64,000 nucleotides of DNA, from assembly GCF_020055635.1 (NCBI RefSeq), contig NZ_JAIPUT010000013.1, positions 1 to 64,000 on the forward strand, in the 5' to 3' direction. Below, piece by piece: positions 36,406 through 45,095 of this stretch; the first letter of the stretch is position 1; each line of letters begins with the position of its first letter. Under the pieces are notes generated by a model. That model searched no databases. It was given only the letters and a program-made list of their open reading frames with translations, and had not been told where the DNA came from. The stretch is from Marivita sp. (lineage in GTDB: Bacteria > Pseudomonadota > Alphaproteobacteria > Rhodobacterales > Rhodobacteraceae). A program made the translations under genes and the position numbers.

Positions 36406-37857
36406 TTACTCCGCTGCGATGGGTTCATAGATGCTGGGAGGCAGGTCGTAGCCCCAGAGGCGGAATCGCTCGGTAAAGTTCGAACGCACCCCGGTTCCGG
36501 TGAAATGGCCGATAATCTTGTTCTCGGGCGTCAGGCCGACACGCTGATAGCGGAAGATTTCCTGCATCGAGATCACCTCGCCCTCCATTCCCGTCACTTC
36601 GGTGATCGAGGTCATCCGGCGCGAACCGTCCTGCAGGCGTGAGGCCTGCACGATCAGATGCACCGCCGATGCAATCTGCGAACGCACCGCCTTGAGCGGC
36701 ATCTCGATCCCGGCCATGGCGACCATGTTCTCAAGACGGCTGATGGCGTCGCGGGCGTTGTTGGCGTGGATCGTAGTCATCGACCCGTCATGGCCGGTGT
36801 TCATGGCCTGGAGCATGTCGATCACCTCCTCGCCGCGCGTCTCGCCGACGATGATGCGGTCGGGGCGCATCCGCAGCGCGTTCTTGAGACAGTCGCGCGG
36901 GCTGACTTCGCCCTTGCCTTCCACGTTGGGGGGACGGCTTTCCATCCGGCCCACATGGATCTGCTGGAGCTGAAGTTCGGCGGTATCCTCGATGGTGAGG
37001 ATGCGTTCGGCATTGTCGATGAAGGACGAGAGGGCATTGAGCGTCGTCGTCTTACCCGAGCCGGTACCGCCCGACACGATGATATTGAGCCGCGTCGCCA
37101 CCGCCGCCTGAAGATAGGCGGCCATTTCTTCGGAAAAGGCGCCGAACCTGACCAGATCGTCAATGCCCAGCTTGTCCTTCTTGAATTTACGGATCGACAC
37201 GAGGCTGCCATCCACCGCGACGGGGGGCACCATGGCGTTGAAACGCGAACCGTCTGCAAGGCGGGCGTCAACATAGGGGTTGGATTCATCAACGCGCCGG
37301 CCCACGGCCGACACGATCTTGTCGATGATCCGCAACAGATGCTTTTCATCCTTGAAGGTGACATCGCTCAGTTGCAGCTTGCCGTCGCGTTCGACGAAGA
37401 TCTGTTGCGGGCCGTTCACGAGGATGTCGTTGACGGTGTCGTCCTGAAGCAGCGTTTCCAGCGGGCCGAGGCCGCGGACCTCGTCATAAAGCTCCTGGGT
37501 CAGCGTGTTGCGGTCTTCCCGGTTCAGAACGATGCTGCGCTCTTCAAGGAATTCGCCCGCGATCGAACTGATCTCGGCGCGCAGATCGGCCTCGGTCGCG
37601 CTTTCCAGCGCGCCAAGGTTCAGGTTGTCCAGAAGTGCACGGTGCAGATCGAGTTTGATCTCGGACAGGCGCTCCTTGCGCTTGCGCTCCTTGTCGGCTG
37701 GCTGGGGCACGGCGGCAGGCTTCTGCGGGGCCCGGCGCAGGCTGGCCTTGGGTGTGGGCTCGACAGGTGCCGTTTTCGTGTGCTCGGTCTCGGCGCTGAC
37801 AGGTGCAAGCGCCGGCTTGGCGTTGCCGGGGGCTGATTTCTTGTATCTCGAGAACAT
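36406..37857 (-). CDS. cpaF: Tad pilus motor ATPase CpaF (TadA)
   Basis: 483 residues. A Pro/Ala/Lys-rich N-terminal extension (about 1-60) and the N-terminal domain ([20 protein letters not shown]) precede the secretion ATPase core. That core has Walker [17 protein letters not shown], Asp box [12 protein letters not shown], Walker [21 protein letters not shown] and His box [14 protein letters not shown]. It powers pilus assembly, and in some species retraction, as a hexamer below TadB/TadC. Confidence 0.96.
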   Translation of the reverse strand: MFSRYKKSAPGNAKPALAPVSAETEHTKTAPVEPTPKASLRRAPQKPAAVPQPADKERKRKERLSEIKLDLHRALLDNLNLGALESATEADLRAEISSIAGEFLEERSIVLNREDRNTLTQELYDEVRGLGPLETLLQDDTVNDILVNGPQQIFVERDGKLQLSDVTFKDEKHLLRIIDKIVSAVGRRVDESNPYVDARLADGSRFNAMVPPVAVDGSLVSIRKFKKDKLGIDDLVRFGAFSEEMAAYLQAAVATRLNIIVSGGTGSGKTTTLNALSSFIDNAERILTIEDTAELQLQQIHVGRMESRPPNVEGKGEVSPRDCLKNALRMRPDRIIVGETRGEEVIDMLQAMNTGHDGSMTTIHANNARDAISRLENMVAMAGIEMPLKAVRSQIASAVHLIVQASRLQDGSRRMTSITEVTGMEGEVISMQEIFRYQRVGLTPENKIIGHFTGTGVRSNFTERFRLWGYDLPPSIYEPIAAE

Positions 37858-37876
37858 TGGTGTCTACCTTCCTGCC

Positions 37877-39109
37877 TTAAGCGGCCTCGGCTTCGCTTTT
37901 GCCGAGTTCATGCAGCGACATGGCGAGTTTGGCGATTTCCTTGCGCAGCGGGTTCTTGCCCGCTGCCGTTGCCAGCGGTGTGCCGTGATCTCCGGCCTGA
38001 GTGACCGCGCGACCGCCATCGGGCAGCTGGACCTCGATCGAGATCTCGAGGCTTTCGGCCAGCCTCTTGACCCGGCTCTTGCCGTTCAGATCGGTGAATT
38101 TCGGGGCGCGGTTCAGACAGAAGCGCAGCTTCTCGGTCGGCAACTCCTCGGATCGAAGCGCCCGCTTGAAGCGCAGCGCGTTCTGCGCCGAGCGCATATC
38201 CAGTTCTAGTGTGGTAAAATAAATCTGCGCATTGGTGAGGACCGTCTCGGTCCATTGCACCAGCGTCGTGGGCATGTCCACCACGACATAATCAAATCGC
38301 GCGCGCGCATAGTCCAGAATGCGCTGCACGTCCTGCGGCCCGATCATGTCCAATGGCAGGATGTCGGGCGGCGCGGTCAGAACCCAGAGCTTTTCCTCGT
38401 ATTCGGTCAGGGCCTGATGAAACACGTCCTCGTCCATCGAGTCCGTATCGGACCACATCTCGAAAACGGCCTCGCGGCGGGGCAGGTCGAGATAGGTGCT
38501 GACTGCGCCGCTCTGAAGCCCGAAATCCAGGATACAGACGCGCGTCGGCGCCTTCTTGTCGACCACCGCCAGTTCCCAGGCCAGGTTCACCGCGACGGTT
38601 GTCGCTCCGGTGCCCCCAGCCAGGCCCTGCACGGCCAGCAAGACGCCATCGCCTTGCGAATCACCGCCCGGAAATGCGGCCGCTGCCGGGCGTTCGGGCT
38701 TGGTGCGCAGCCGCTCGATGGCGGCCTCGAGTTCGCCTTCGGGCAGAGGGTAGGGCACGAATTCATCCGCGCCCCGGCGCAGCAGTTGATGCAATGCCGC
38801 GGGGCTGACATCCTCGGCGATCAGGATGACCTTGATACCCTTGGAATCGGCCAGCGAGATGATCTCGCCGAGCATGACAAGATCATCCTCGTCGGACTCG
38901 TCGATAGCGATGGCGACGAATTCCAGGTGCTCCGCCTCGGGCTGACTGAAGAAGGCCAGCGCCTCGGAAAAGCCAAGATCACCCCAGTTTTCACCAAGGG
39001 CGCTTTCCATGTCTTCGATCAGAAGATCGAAGTTCTGCACGTCGCGGCTGATCGTACAGGCCGTGATCGGGCTGGGTTCTGGCTTTGTCGTCGCACTACT
39101 CGTCATCAT
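37877..39109 (-). CDS. cpaE: Tad localisation ATPase CpaE (TadZ)
   Basis: 410 residues. An atypical receiver-like N-terminal domain (about 20-150) precedes a MinD/ParA-type ATPase domain with the deviant Walker A LAGGTGATTVAVNLAWELA, CILDFGLQSGAVSTYLDL and YVVVDMPTT. CpaE/TadZ proteins localise the pilus machine to the pole. The start is one of two adjacent ATGs (39109/39106). The ORF-track extension is rejected because it crosses the putative regulatory motif. Confidence 0.93.
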   Translation of the reverse strand: MMTSSATTKPEPSPITACTISRDVQNFDLLIEDMESALGENWGDLGFSEALAFFSQPEAEHLEFVAIAIDESDEDDLVMLGEIISLADSKGIKVILIAEDVSPAALHQLLRRGADEFVPYPLPEGELEAAIERLRTKPERPAAAAFPGGDSQGDGVLLAVQGLAGGTGATTVAVNLAWELAVVDKKAPTRVCILDFGLQSGAVSTYLDLPRREAVFEMWSDTDSMDEDVFHQALTEYEEKLWVLTAPPDILPLDMIGPQDVQRILDYARARFDYVVVDMPTTLVQWTETVLTNAQIYFTTLELDMRSAQNALRFKRALRSEELPTEKLRFCLNRAPKFTDLNGKSRVKRLAESLEISIEVQLPDGGRAVTQAGDHGTPLATAAGKNPLRKEIAKLAMSLHELGKSEAEAA

Positions 39110-39238
39110 GTTATGATCCCATATTGCAATCGCCACGAAGGTTGCTCCGGGTTCGCCCGGAATCTTTTGACGGCTACGCAGTTCGCGCACCCAACCGGAA
39201 GGGCACGGCACACGACTGCCACCCGGCGACATTCCTTG

Positions 39239-39260
39239 AAAATCTGGGCAACATTTGGGC
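39239..39260 (-). promoter_or_regulatory. copy of the CCCAAATGNNGCC motif upstream of cpaE
   Basis: GCCCAAATGTTGCCCAGATTTT on the minus strand is 19/22 identical to positions 16-37 of the window, which open the phased repeat array. It is about 130 bp before the cpaE start, in the same orientation as the gene. Confidence 0.4.
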
Positions 39261-39298
39261 TAAAAAAACGTAATTGTGCGGTAAGAAACGACAAAAAG

Positions 39299-39322
39299 AA
39301 AACCCGCCAGTGTGGCGGGTTT
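39299..39322 (-). terminator. terminator after the OmpA-like gene
   Basis: AACCCGCC / GGCGGGTT stem with a 5-nt loop, followed on the minus strand by TTTTCTTTTT. It separates the cpaC-ompA transcript from cpaE-cpaF. Confidence 0.85.
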
Positions 39323-39370
39323 GAGTTGGTCCGGCACGCCGGACAGGGAGATTTCGTTACGCCTTGTGGG

Positions 39371-40021
39371 TCATTCCACCAGGTTTTCGCCGCCCACCAT
39401 CGACAAGGTCGACGTGGGCGCCGCACTTCTGACGTAGTCGCGATAGATCACCTGGGCATAGCGGCCATCCATGACCGCCGGGTGTGATTTCACGAAGCCC
39501 GAAACTTCGGTGACGGTGCGGCGATTGCGACGTTCACGCCCCTGGGTGACGATCAGGGGCTGGGTTTCTCCGTAGGAGGCGACCGCTTCCAGCCGCGAAC
39601 GGCTGATCCCCTGGCTGACCAGGTAATTGACGGCCGCGTGGGCGCGGCGCAGCCCGAGCTGCTTGTTGTATCCTGGTGATCCGACCTTGTCGGTGTGCCC
39701 GTAGACGCGGAACCGCACCTCCGGGAACTGGCGGATCCAGGCGGCTTGTTCATTCAGCGTATCGCGTGCGCCCGCATCGAGAGTGGCGGAATTGAACGCG
39801 AAATTGACCGTGCTTGCCACTTCTTGCGAGAACCGGTTGGCGAGATCGTAAACATATCCCTTTTCGCCGGTCATCACGAGGTGGTTGTTCATGTTGGCAT
39901 TTCCGAAGCCGCCGCTGTCGACCATGGCGCCCGCCTCGGAGAAATACGAGCGATAGGTGCCGCCATCCGTGGTGCAAGCCGCGATCGCGACAAGGCTTGC
40001 AGTTGCGAGAAGATGTTTCAT
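39371..40021 (-). CDS. OmpA-like lipoprotein in the CpaD position of the Tad locus
   Basis: 216 residues. Lipoprotein signal MKHLLATASLVAIAAC. The OmpA-like C-terminal domain contains VNFAFNSATLDAGARDTLNE, FRVYGHTDKVGSPGYNKQLG, LRRAHAAVNYLVSQG and RNRRTVTEV. In Caulobacter this position between cpaC and cpaE holds cpaD. Here a peptidoglycan-binding lipoprotein takes the slot and may anchor or stabilise the secretin. It is 16 nt after cpaC. Confidence 0.88.
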   Translation of the reverse strand: MKHLLATASLVAIAACTTDGGTYRSYFSEAGAMVDSGGFGNANMNNHLVMTGEKGYVYDLANRFSQEVASTVNFAFNSATLDAGARDTLNEQAAWIRQFPEVRFRVYGHTDKVGSPGYNKQLGLRRAHAAVNYLVSQGISRSRLEAVASYGETQPLIVTQGRERRNRRTVTEVSGFVKSHPAVMDGRYAQVIYRDYVRSAAPTSTLSMVGGENLVE

Positions 40022-40037
40022 GAGCCCTGCCTTTCGA

Positions 40038-41441
40038 TCAATCCATCACGTAGCCGTAAGAGCCGGTGAAGTCCTGTCGCGCGACTTCGCCAACGGTTCC
40101 ACCCGCCTGGTTGTCCTTCAACACGCGTCCGTTGAGGAACAGGTCGGCCTCGGATGGGAGTCTGATCCGGTCGGTCGGCAGGGCCAGCGCCTCGCCACGC
40201 GTCGGGGTCACGAGATGTGCGCTGACGATGATGACCAGTTCGGTCTGCGCGCGCTGGTAATCCGCGCTGCGGAACAGGGCGCCAAGAACCGGGATGTCTC
40301 CCAGCCAGGGCACCTGTCCATTGGTGTCGCGGAAATCGTCCTGCAACAGCCCGGCGATCGCAAAGCTCTCGCCATCGCGCAGCGACACCGTGGTCGAGGT
40401 GTCGCGACGACGGAAGGCATCGACGGTGAATGAACCCGTAGTGATCCCGTTGGTCGGATCGATCGAAGAGACGGCCGCACCCAGTTCAAGGTTGATGACA
40501 CCGTCATCCACGACGCGCGGGACGAAATTCAGCTCGACGCCGAAGGGCTTGAACTCGATCGAGGTGGTATCGTTGTCCTGAGCGACGGGAATGGGATATT
40601 CACCGCCCGCAAGGAATTTCGCTTCCTGGCCCGAAAGGGCGGTCAGATTGGGTTCGGCCAGTGTGCGCACGACGCCCTTCTGTTCAAGCGCCTGCATCAG
40701 GATGCCGATTTCCACCGAGCCCACATCGAAGCCGAAGAACGCCGCACCGGCGTCGTTGCCGGCCGAAACGCCCGGGGCGGTGGTTCCGAAGGACGAAAGA
40801 TTGCTTCCGGCAAGCGCCGCGCCCCGGCCGGTCGCGCCAAGCGCGTCGACCGCCAGAGAAGTGGAGAGCTGTTTGGACACGCTGCGCTGCATTTCGGCAA
40901 AGCGCACCTTGAGCATGACCTGCTGATTGCCCGACACCACCATCAGGTTCGAGACCCGCTCGGGCGCATAGCGTTCGGCCAGCGCCAATGCGCGCTCCAT
41001 GCGTGCTGTGCTTGAAACGCTGCCCGACAGCACGATGCCGTCATTGGCCGTGCGCACCTCGATCCGCTCGTTGGGCAGGATCTGCTGGATACGTTCCTTG
41101 AATTCGGACACATCGGTCGAGACATGGACCTCGACATTCGTGATCAGCTTGCCGGTCTCGTCCAGAAGGGTCAGGGTCGTGCGACCCGGCGCCTTGCCGA
41201 GAATGTAGATCGTGCGATCCGACAGAGTCGAGAAATCCGCGATCGAAGGATTGGCAATGCTGAGTTCGGCGAAGGGCACGTCGCTTTCGACGACGACGGC
41301 ACGGTTCATCGTGACGACGAGATCACGGTTCGCGCCCTTGCGCACCACTTGTAGGTTTTCTGCGTGCAACTCACTGACAAAATTACTGAAAACAATCGCC
41401 AGCCCGAGAAGGGCGGCTTTGAAGAAGCCTGCGTTTATCAT
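40038..41441 (-). CDS. cpaC: Tad secretin CpaC (RcpA)
   Basis: 467 residues. A signal peptide (FFKAALLGLAIVFSNFVSEL region) precedes a pilus-assembly N-terminal domain (NRDLVVTMNRAVVVESDVPF; LGKAPGRTTLTLLDETG), a BON-type segment and the secretin domain. Secretin motifs include ALEQKGVVRTLAEPNLTALS, FKPFGVELNFVPRVVDDGVI, TTVSLRDGESFAIAGLLQDD and VPWLGDIPVLGALFRS. It forms the outer-membrane channel for the Flp pilus. Start is ATG 41441; the ORF-track start is 7 codons earlier. Confidence 0.95.
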   Translation of the reverse strand: MINAGFFKAALLGLAIVFSNFVSELHAENLQVVRKGANRDLVVTMNRAVVVESDVPFAELSIANPSIADFSTLSDRTIYILGKAPGRTTLTLLDETGKLITNVEVHVSTDVSEFKERIQQILPNERIEVRTANDGIVLSGSVSSTARMERALALAERYAPERVSNLMVVSGNQQVMLKVRFAEMQRSVSKQLSTSLAVDALGATGRGAALAGSNLSSFGTTAPGVSAGNDAGAAFFGFDVGSVEIGILMQALEQKGVVRTLAEPNLTALSGQEAKFLAGGEYPIPVAQDNDTTSIEFKPFGVELNFVPRVVDDGVINLELGAAVSSIDPTNGITTGSFTVDAFRRRDTSTTVSLRDGESFAIAGLLQDDFRDTNGQVPWLGDIPVLGALFRSADYQRAQTELVIIVSAHLVTPTRGEALALPTDRIRLPSEADLFLNGRVLKDNQAGGTVGEVARQDFTGSYGYVMD

Positions 41442-41568
41442 GTGACCTGCCTTTCCGATCACGCCTCAATCCAACGGGTCTTGCTGCCCGCATTTGACGC
41501 CACTCTGCGTCAGTTCGCGAAATTTTTCAAGAATCAACGCATTTCTGCCGAGATTTGTCTGGATTGTG

Positions 41569-41584
41569 ACCCAAATGCTGCCGA
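41569..41584 (+). promoter_or_regulatory. copy of the CCCAAATGNNGCC motif upstream of cpaC
   Basis: ACCCAAATGCTGCCGA on the plus strand, about 130 bp before the cpaC start (opposite orientation). It shares CCCAAATGNNGCCGA with the start of the window. Confidence 0.35.
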
Positions 41585-41592
41585 CCCATGCG

Positions 41593-41620
41593 AAAAGGGC
41601 GCCCGCAAAGCAGGCGCCCT
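41593..41620 (-). terminator. terminator after cpaB
   Basis: GGGCGCC / GGCGCCC (41597-41603 with 41613-41619), followed on the minus strand by a TTTT tract. cpaB therefore probably ends its own transcript. Confidence 0.8.
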
Positions 41621-41644
41621 CCAGGGTAGCAGGCGCGTTGCCCC

Positions 41645-42514
41645 TCAGTTCGTGCATGGAATCTGGCTCACGATCACTTCCGAGCCGCGGCGCGTCCGGA
41701 TGGTGCAGACCTCTGCGCGCTCGGGTTCCGGCGCCTCTTCGACCTCGGACAGGCCAAGCAGGCGGCGCTGGTCGACTTCGATCACCTCTGCCACGGTCTC
41801 GTCCCTGACTCCGACCAGCGACAATGCCAGTCGCCCGGTTGCCTGAGCTTGCGCAAGGGCTGCGACATCCTGCGGCTTGGCGGACACCGTCACGGTGCGC
41901 GCGATGATCGCTTTCGTGGTGTTTTCATCCGACATCTGGTCAACCGCGATCAGGCGCACGCCGGTCTGGATAAGCTTTGTGACCTCACCGAACGAGTCAC
42001 CCTCGGTGCGCACGCCATTGCCGCGCACACGCCCGGTCCAGTAGACATCGACATGGTCGCCCGGACGCAGGAAACCCGACACGCCGCTGGCAACATCGAC
42101 CTTGATGGCGAAAGCCCGCATCCCCGGCCCGAGCTGGTCCGAAATGCCCGCATCCGCGCCCGGCTTCGTGACCTTGGCCTCCAGGATCGCCTCGTTCTTT
42201 TCCATGGCACGCCGCACCGCGCGCAACTCGTCCTTGCCGTTGGGGAAAAGCGCCTCGGCGGTGGTAAACGCGCCTTCTGGCAGTGCGTTCTTCGGGAATT
42301 TCACCATCCGCACCGCGTCAAGCGGGATTCTGTCGCCATATTTCAAGGGCTTGTTGGCAACAGCCACCTCTATGGTTTCGATCTGCGGCGCGCGCTGTGA
42401 GCGTTCAAGCGCCAGCTGTGTCTGATAGCTCTGAATGTAACTCTTGGCCATGTAGACAGCAAAGCCCGCAAGGCCGAGACCCAGGATGAGTACCAGTCCA
42501 AATACCAGTCGCAT
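41645..42514 (-). CDS. cpaB: Flp pilus assembly protein CpaB (RcpC)
   Basis: 289 residues. An N-terminal membrane anchor (LVFGLVLILGLGLAGFAVYM) precedes SAF/RcpC domains: EVAVANKPLKYGDRIPLDAV, MRAFAIKVDVASGVSGFLRP and GDHVDVYW. The C-terminal part (ICTIRTRRGSEVIVSQIPC-type ending) holds two cysteines. RcpC/CpaB is a periplasmic partner of the secretin. ATG 42514 has AGGAC upstream. Confidence 0.93.
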   Translation of the reverse strand: MRLVFGLVLILGLGLAGFAVYMAKSYIQSYQTQLALERSQRAPQIETIEVAVANKPLKYGDRIPLDAVRMVKFPKNALPEGAFTTAEALFPNGKDELRAVRRAMEKNEAILEAKVTKPGADAGISDQLGPGMRAFAIKVDVASGVSGFLRPGDHVDVYWTGRVRGNGVRTEGDSFGEVTKLIQTGVRLIAVDQMSDENTTKAIIARTVTVSAKPQDVAALAQAQATGRLALSLVGVRDETVAEVIEVDQRRLLGLSEVEEAPEPERAEVCTIRTRRGSEVIVSQIPCTN

Positions 42515-42738
42515 TGCCCGTCCTTTCTGTTTCTCTCGCCGCTCAGGGCGCAAGGCACCCGTCGGCAAGGCTGAATTGAGCAGTTTATTGTGGCGAAATC
42601 AGGGAAAGGCGGTGATTGTTTCGGGATCACTCGCGATTGCCCGGACCTGTTCGGTTCATGACGCCGCGCATCAAAAAAGGCCGACGCGCGCTGGCATCAG
42701 CCGATCTTGTCATTCGCGCAATCCGCCCGGATATCCGG

Positions 42739-42933
42739 TCACTCCAGATCCAGTTGGTTGACTTCCGCATTCGCCATGGAATCAGCAAGCTTCGAACCCA
42801 AGGCGTTGCTGCCGTTCAGAAGCACGGCGACCACCCCGATCCCAAGGCCAACGACGGTGGCCGTCAGCACCACCCAATCGACGGTCACGGCACCCTCGGT
42901 GTCCAAGGCGAATTTCTTGAAGAACTTGGTCAT
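42739..42933 (-). CDS. flp: Flp family type IVb pilin 1
   Basis: 64 residues. A short leader MTKFFKKFALDTEG and the predicted CpaA cleavage after Gly (EG/AVTVDW) give a mature pilin with hydrophobic helix VVLTATVVGLGIGVVAVLLN and an acidic tail. The canonical Flp motif G-XXXX-E-Y is here G-AVTV-D-W. It is paralogous to the pilin at 43071, with a different C-terminus. Confidence 0.9.
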   Translation of the reverse strand: MTKFFKKFALDTEGAVTVDWVVLTATVVGLGIGVVAVLLNGSNALGSKLADSMANAEVNQLDLE

Positions 42934-43011
42934 GGCACGTTCCTTTGGTCTTGGGTGCGCCGTTTGCGTGCCTAGTTCAGCCGCTCGACGGTTGATGGCC
43001 TCTCAAAGAAA

Positions 43012-43040
43012 TCTGGCCGCAAAACGGTTTTGCGGCCAGA
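43012..43040 (-). terminator. terminator after the major Flp pilin gene
   Basis: A 14-bp perfect inverted repeat, TCTGGCCGCAAAAC / GTTTTGCGGCCAGA, followed on the minus strand by TTTCTTT. It would make the first pilin transcript mostly monocistronic, as expected for a highly expressed pilin. Confidence 0.85.
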
Positions 43041-43070
43041 TTTGTTTAACAAATGCCGGATGGCAAAAGA

Positions 43071-43274
43071 TTATTCTTGGCCCAGCGTGCCAAGGCTGAT
43101 GACGCTGCCGCCGCTCAGTGCGGTCTCGACATTGCCTGCCAGGCTGTCAACGCCACCTTTCACGGTGGCAACGCCGGCAACGCCCAGGCCCACGACTGCT
43201 GCGGTCAGAACGACCCAGTCAACTGTCACGGCGCCGTCTTCTTCTTTGCAGAAGTTGTTGATGAATTTGATCAT
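43071..43274 (-). CDS. flp: Flp family type IVb pilin 2 (likely major pilin)
   Basis: 67 residues. Leader MIKFINNFCKEEDG; cleavage after Gly is predicted before AVTVDW, then helix VVLTAAVVGLGVAGVATVKG and a Ser/Gly-rich tail. GGAGGG precedes ATG 43274, a strong ribosome-binding site. First gene of the locus with its own strong terminator, so likely the major pilin. It shares the D-W variant of the Flp E-Y motif. Confidence 0.9.
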   Translation of the reverse strand: MIKFINNFCKEEDGAVTVDWVVLTAAVVGLGVAGVATVKGGVDSLAGNVETALSGGSVISLGTLGQE

Positions 43275-43633
43275 GGTTGGTCCCTCCAAAGGATCAGTGT
43301 CTTACATGTTACAACCGCTTGAGCCTTCTCAAGGCCGCCTCTCTCTTGGCCCTGTTCCCTTGCGGTATGACCACATAAAGCCCTCCAATTCGGGCAGGAA
43401 TTTGGCGCGATTAGAACGTTTTTGGTGAATGACGGGGTTTTTCCATGGTTAAGTGTTAAGATGCTGGAATTTATGTATTTAATGTAATCGCAGTTTGATG
43501 AAAAATGCCGATTCCAGGTGAATTCGGGGTATGCTGGCCCCTCGGGCGTTTCTCTTTTCCAGACAATTCTGGAAAAATTCGCGTTCTTTTGCGATACTCC
43601 TCTTCAAAAGAAGTGGCAGAGCAGAACAAGCCC
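43275..43633. other. 358-bp divergent intergenic region between flp pilin and transglycosylase
   Basis: AT-richer than its surroundings. It holds the leader and promoter of the pilin on the minus strand and of the transglycosylase on the plus strand. Visible details are a tandem TTAAGTGTTAAG (near 43450) and a palindrome TCCAGA-CAAT-TCTGGA (43558-43573). On the minus strand CCAAATTCCTGCC is loosely related to the CCCAAATGNNGCC motif. No further gene seen. Confidence 0.5.
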
Positions 43634-44452
43634 ATGAAATTCATCGCACTCCTCGCATTTGGCGCGGCGGCTTGTCTGCCCGTGCCGGCGCTTGCGGGCG
43701 ACCCGCCGCCATTTCCCGAGTTCACCTTCAAGATGAGCAAGCCGCCCAAAGCCGGCACGAGCAAGCGCATCACCGTTCAGATCGAACCCGAAGCCGAATC
43801 CCCGCCGGAAAGCGCATCGGCGTCTGCTGCGGCATCGCCCGCGCCCGCCGCGCCGGTCTCGAGCTACGCATGGTTCTGGGACAGGGTCTCGCCCGGGATC
43901 GACACCGACGGCACCGCACGGCTGCGCGAAGCGCTGGTCAGTCTTTCGGGCGGTCCGGGGGGCGCTTCGGTCAAGGGGCCGCGCTTGCAGACCATTCAGG
44001 GCATCGCGCGTTCCGAGGGTGAACATGTGCTGCGCGCGACCATCGGCACCAAGGTATCCCCGGCGCTGGTTCTTGCGGTCATAGCGGTGGAATCCGCGGG
44101 TCAGCGCAGCGCCGAAAGCCATAAGGGCGCGCAGGGGCTGATGCAGCTCATGCCCGACACCGCGCGCCGCTTCGGGGTGGAGGACAGCCTGTCGCCCGCG
44201 CAGAACATTCGCGGGGGGGTGGCTTATCTTGATTGGTTGCTGGCCGAATTCGGCGGTGATGCGGTGCTCGCGCTGGCCGGCTACAACGCGGGCGAGAACG
44301 CGGTGAAGGCCCATAAGGGCGTGCCGCCCTTCGCGGAAACGCGCGACTACGTGCCCAAGGTGCTGGCCGCCTTTCAGGTGGCCAGCGGGCTGTGCAAGAC
44401 GCGGCCCGAGCTGATCTCGGATGGCTGTGCGCTCAATCTTGCGATGAACTGA
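43634..44452 (+). CDS. lytic transglycosylase (SLT domain)
   Basis: 272 residues. A signal peptide (MKFIALLAFGAAACLPVPALA) and a Pro/Ala/Ser-rich linker precede a C-terminal SLT domain. The catalytic Glu is in VLAVIAVESAGQRSAESHKG, followed by AQGLMQLMPDTARRFGV and AGYNAGENAV. It cleaves peptidoglycan glycan strands in the periplasm. Next to the Tad locus it could open the wall for pilus passage, but the family also has housekeeping roles. Confidence 0.9.
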   Translation: MKFIALLAFGAAACLPVPALAGDPPPFPEFTFKMSKPPKAGTSKRITVQIEPEAESPPESASASAAASPAPAAPVSSYAWFWDRVSPGIDTDGTARLREALVSLSGGPGGASVKGPRLQTIQGIARSEGEHVLRATIGTKVSPALVLAVIAVESAGQRSAESHKGAQGLMQLMPDTARRFGVEDSLSPAQNIRGGVAYLDWLLAEFGGDAVLALAGYNAGENAVKAHKGVPPFAETRDYVPKVLAAFQVASGLCKTRPELISDGCALNLAMN

Positions 44453-44468
44453 GCCCGCGCCGGGCCGG

Positions 44469-45095
44469 TCATACGATCGTCGCTTCGGTGGCCGCGCGCA
44501 GCTCTTCTTCGGTGACGCCGCTGGCACATTCGACGATCTTCAGTCCGCCATCGACCACATCGAGCACGCCGAGATTGGTGATGATCCGGTTCACCACGCC
44601 GGTCCCGGTCAGCGGAAGCGTGCATGCCTTGAGCAGCTTGCTGTCGCCGTGCTTGTTGGTGTGATCCATCACCACCACCACGCGGCGCACGCCTGCGACC
44701 AGATCCATCGCGCCGCCCATGCCCTTGACCAGCTTGCCGGGGATCATCCAGTTGGCCAGGTCACCGTTCTCGGCCACTTCCATCGCGCCCAGGATCGCCA
44801 TGGCAATCTTGCCGCCGCGGATCATGCCAAAGCTGGTGGCGCTGTCAAAATAGGATGTATGTGGCAGTTCGGTGATGGTCTGCTTGCCCGCGTTGATCAG
44901 GTCGGGATCGACCCCGTCATCGGTGGGGAAGGGGCCCATGCCCAGCATGCCGTTCTCGGACTGCAGCGTCACATGCACGCCCTCGGGGATATAGTTGGGC
45001 ACCAGCGTCGGGATTCCGATGCCGAGATTCACATAGGTGCCGTCTTCGAGTTCCTGTGCCGCGCGGGCGGCCATTTCATTACGGTCCCAAGCCAT
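44469..45095 (-). CDS. scoB: 3-oxoacid CoA-transferase subunit B
   Basis: 208 residues of CoA-transferase family I beta subunit. [20 protein letters not shown] and the catalytic-Glu motif [14 protein letters not shown] are present, then [20 protein letters not shown] and [20 protein letters not shown]. With ScoA it transfers CoA between succinyl-CoA and acetoacetate, in ketone-body or PHB use. AGGAG fixes ATG 45095. It overlaps the preceding SGNH-like gene by 17 nt. Confidence 0.95.
   Translation of the reverse strand: MAWDRNEMAARAAQELEDGTYVNLGIGIPTLVPNYIPEGVHVTLQSENGMLGMGPFPTDDGVDPDLINAGKQTITELPHTSYFDSATSFGMIRGGKIAMAILGAMEVAENGDLANWMIPGKLVKGMGGAMDLVAGVRRVVVVMDHTNKHGDSKLLKACTLPLTGTGVVNRIITNLGVLDVVDGGLKIVECASGVTEEELRAATEATIV

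Noticed and set aside
43449-43462. TTAAGTGTTAAG as a CtrA site upstream of the pilin
   Set aside because: The CtrA consensus is TTAA-N7-TTAA; the spacing here is 3, so it does not fit.
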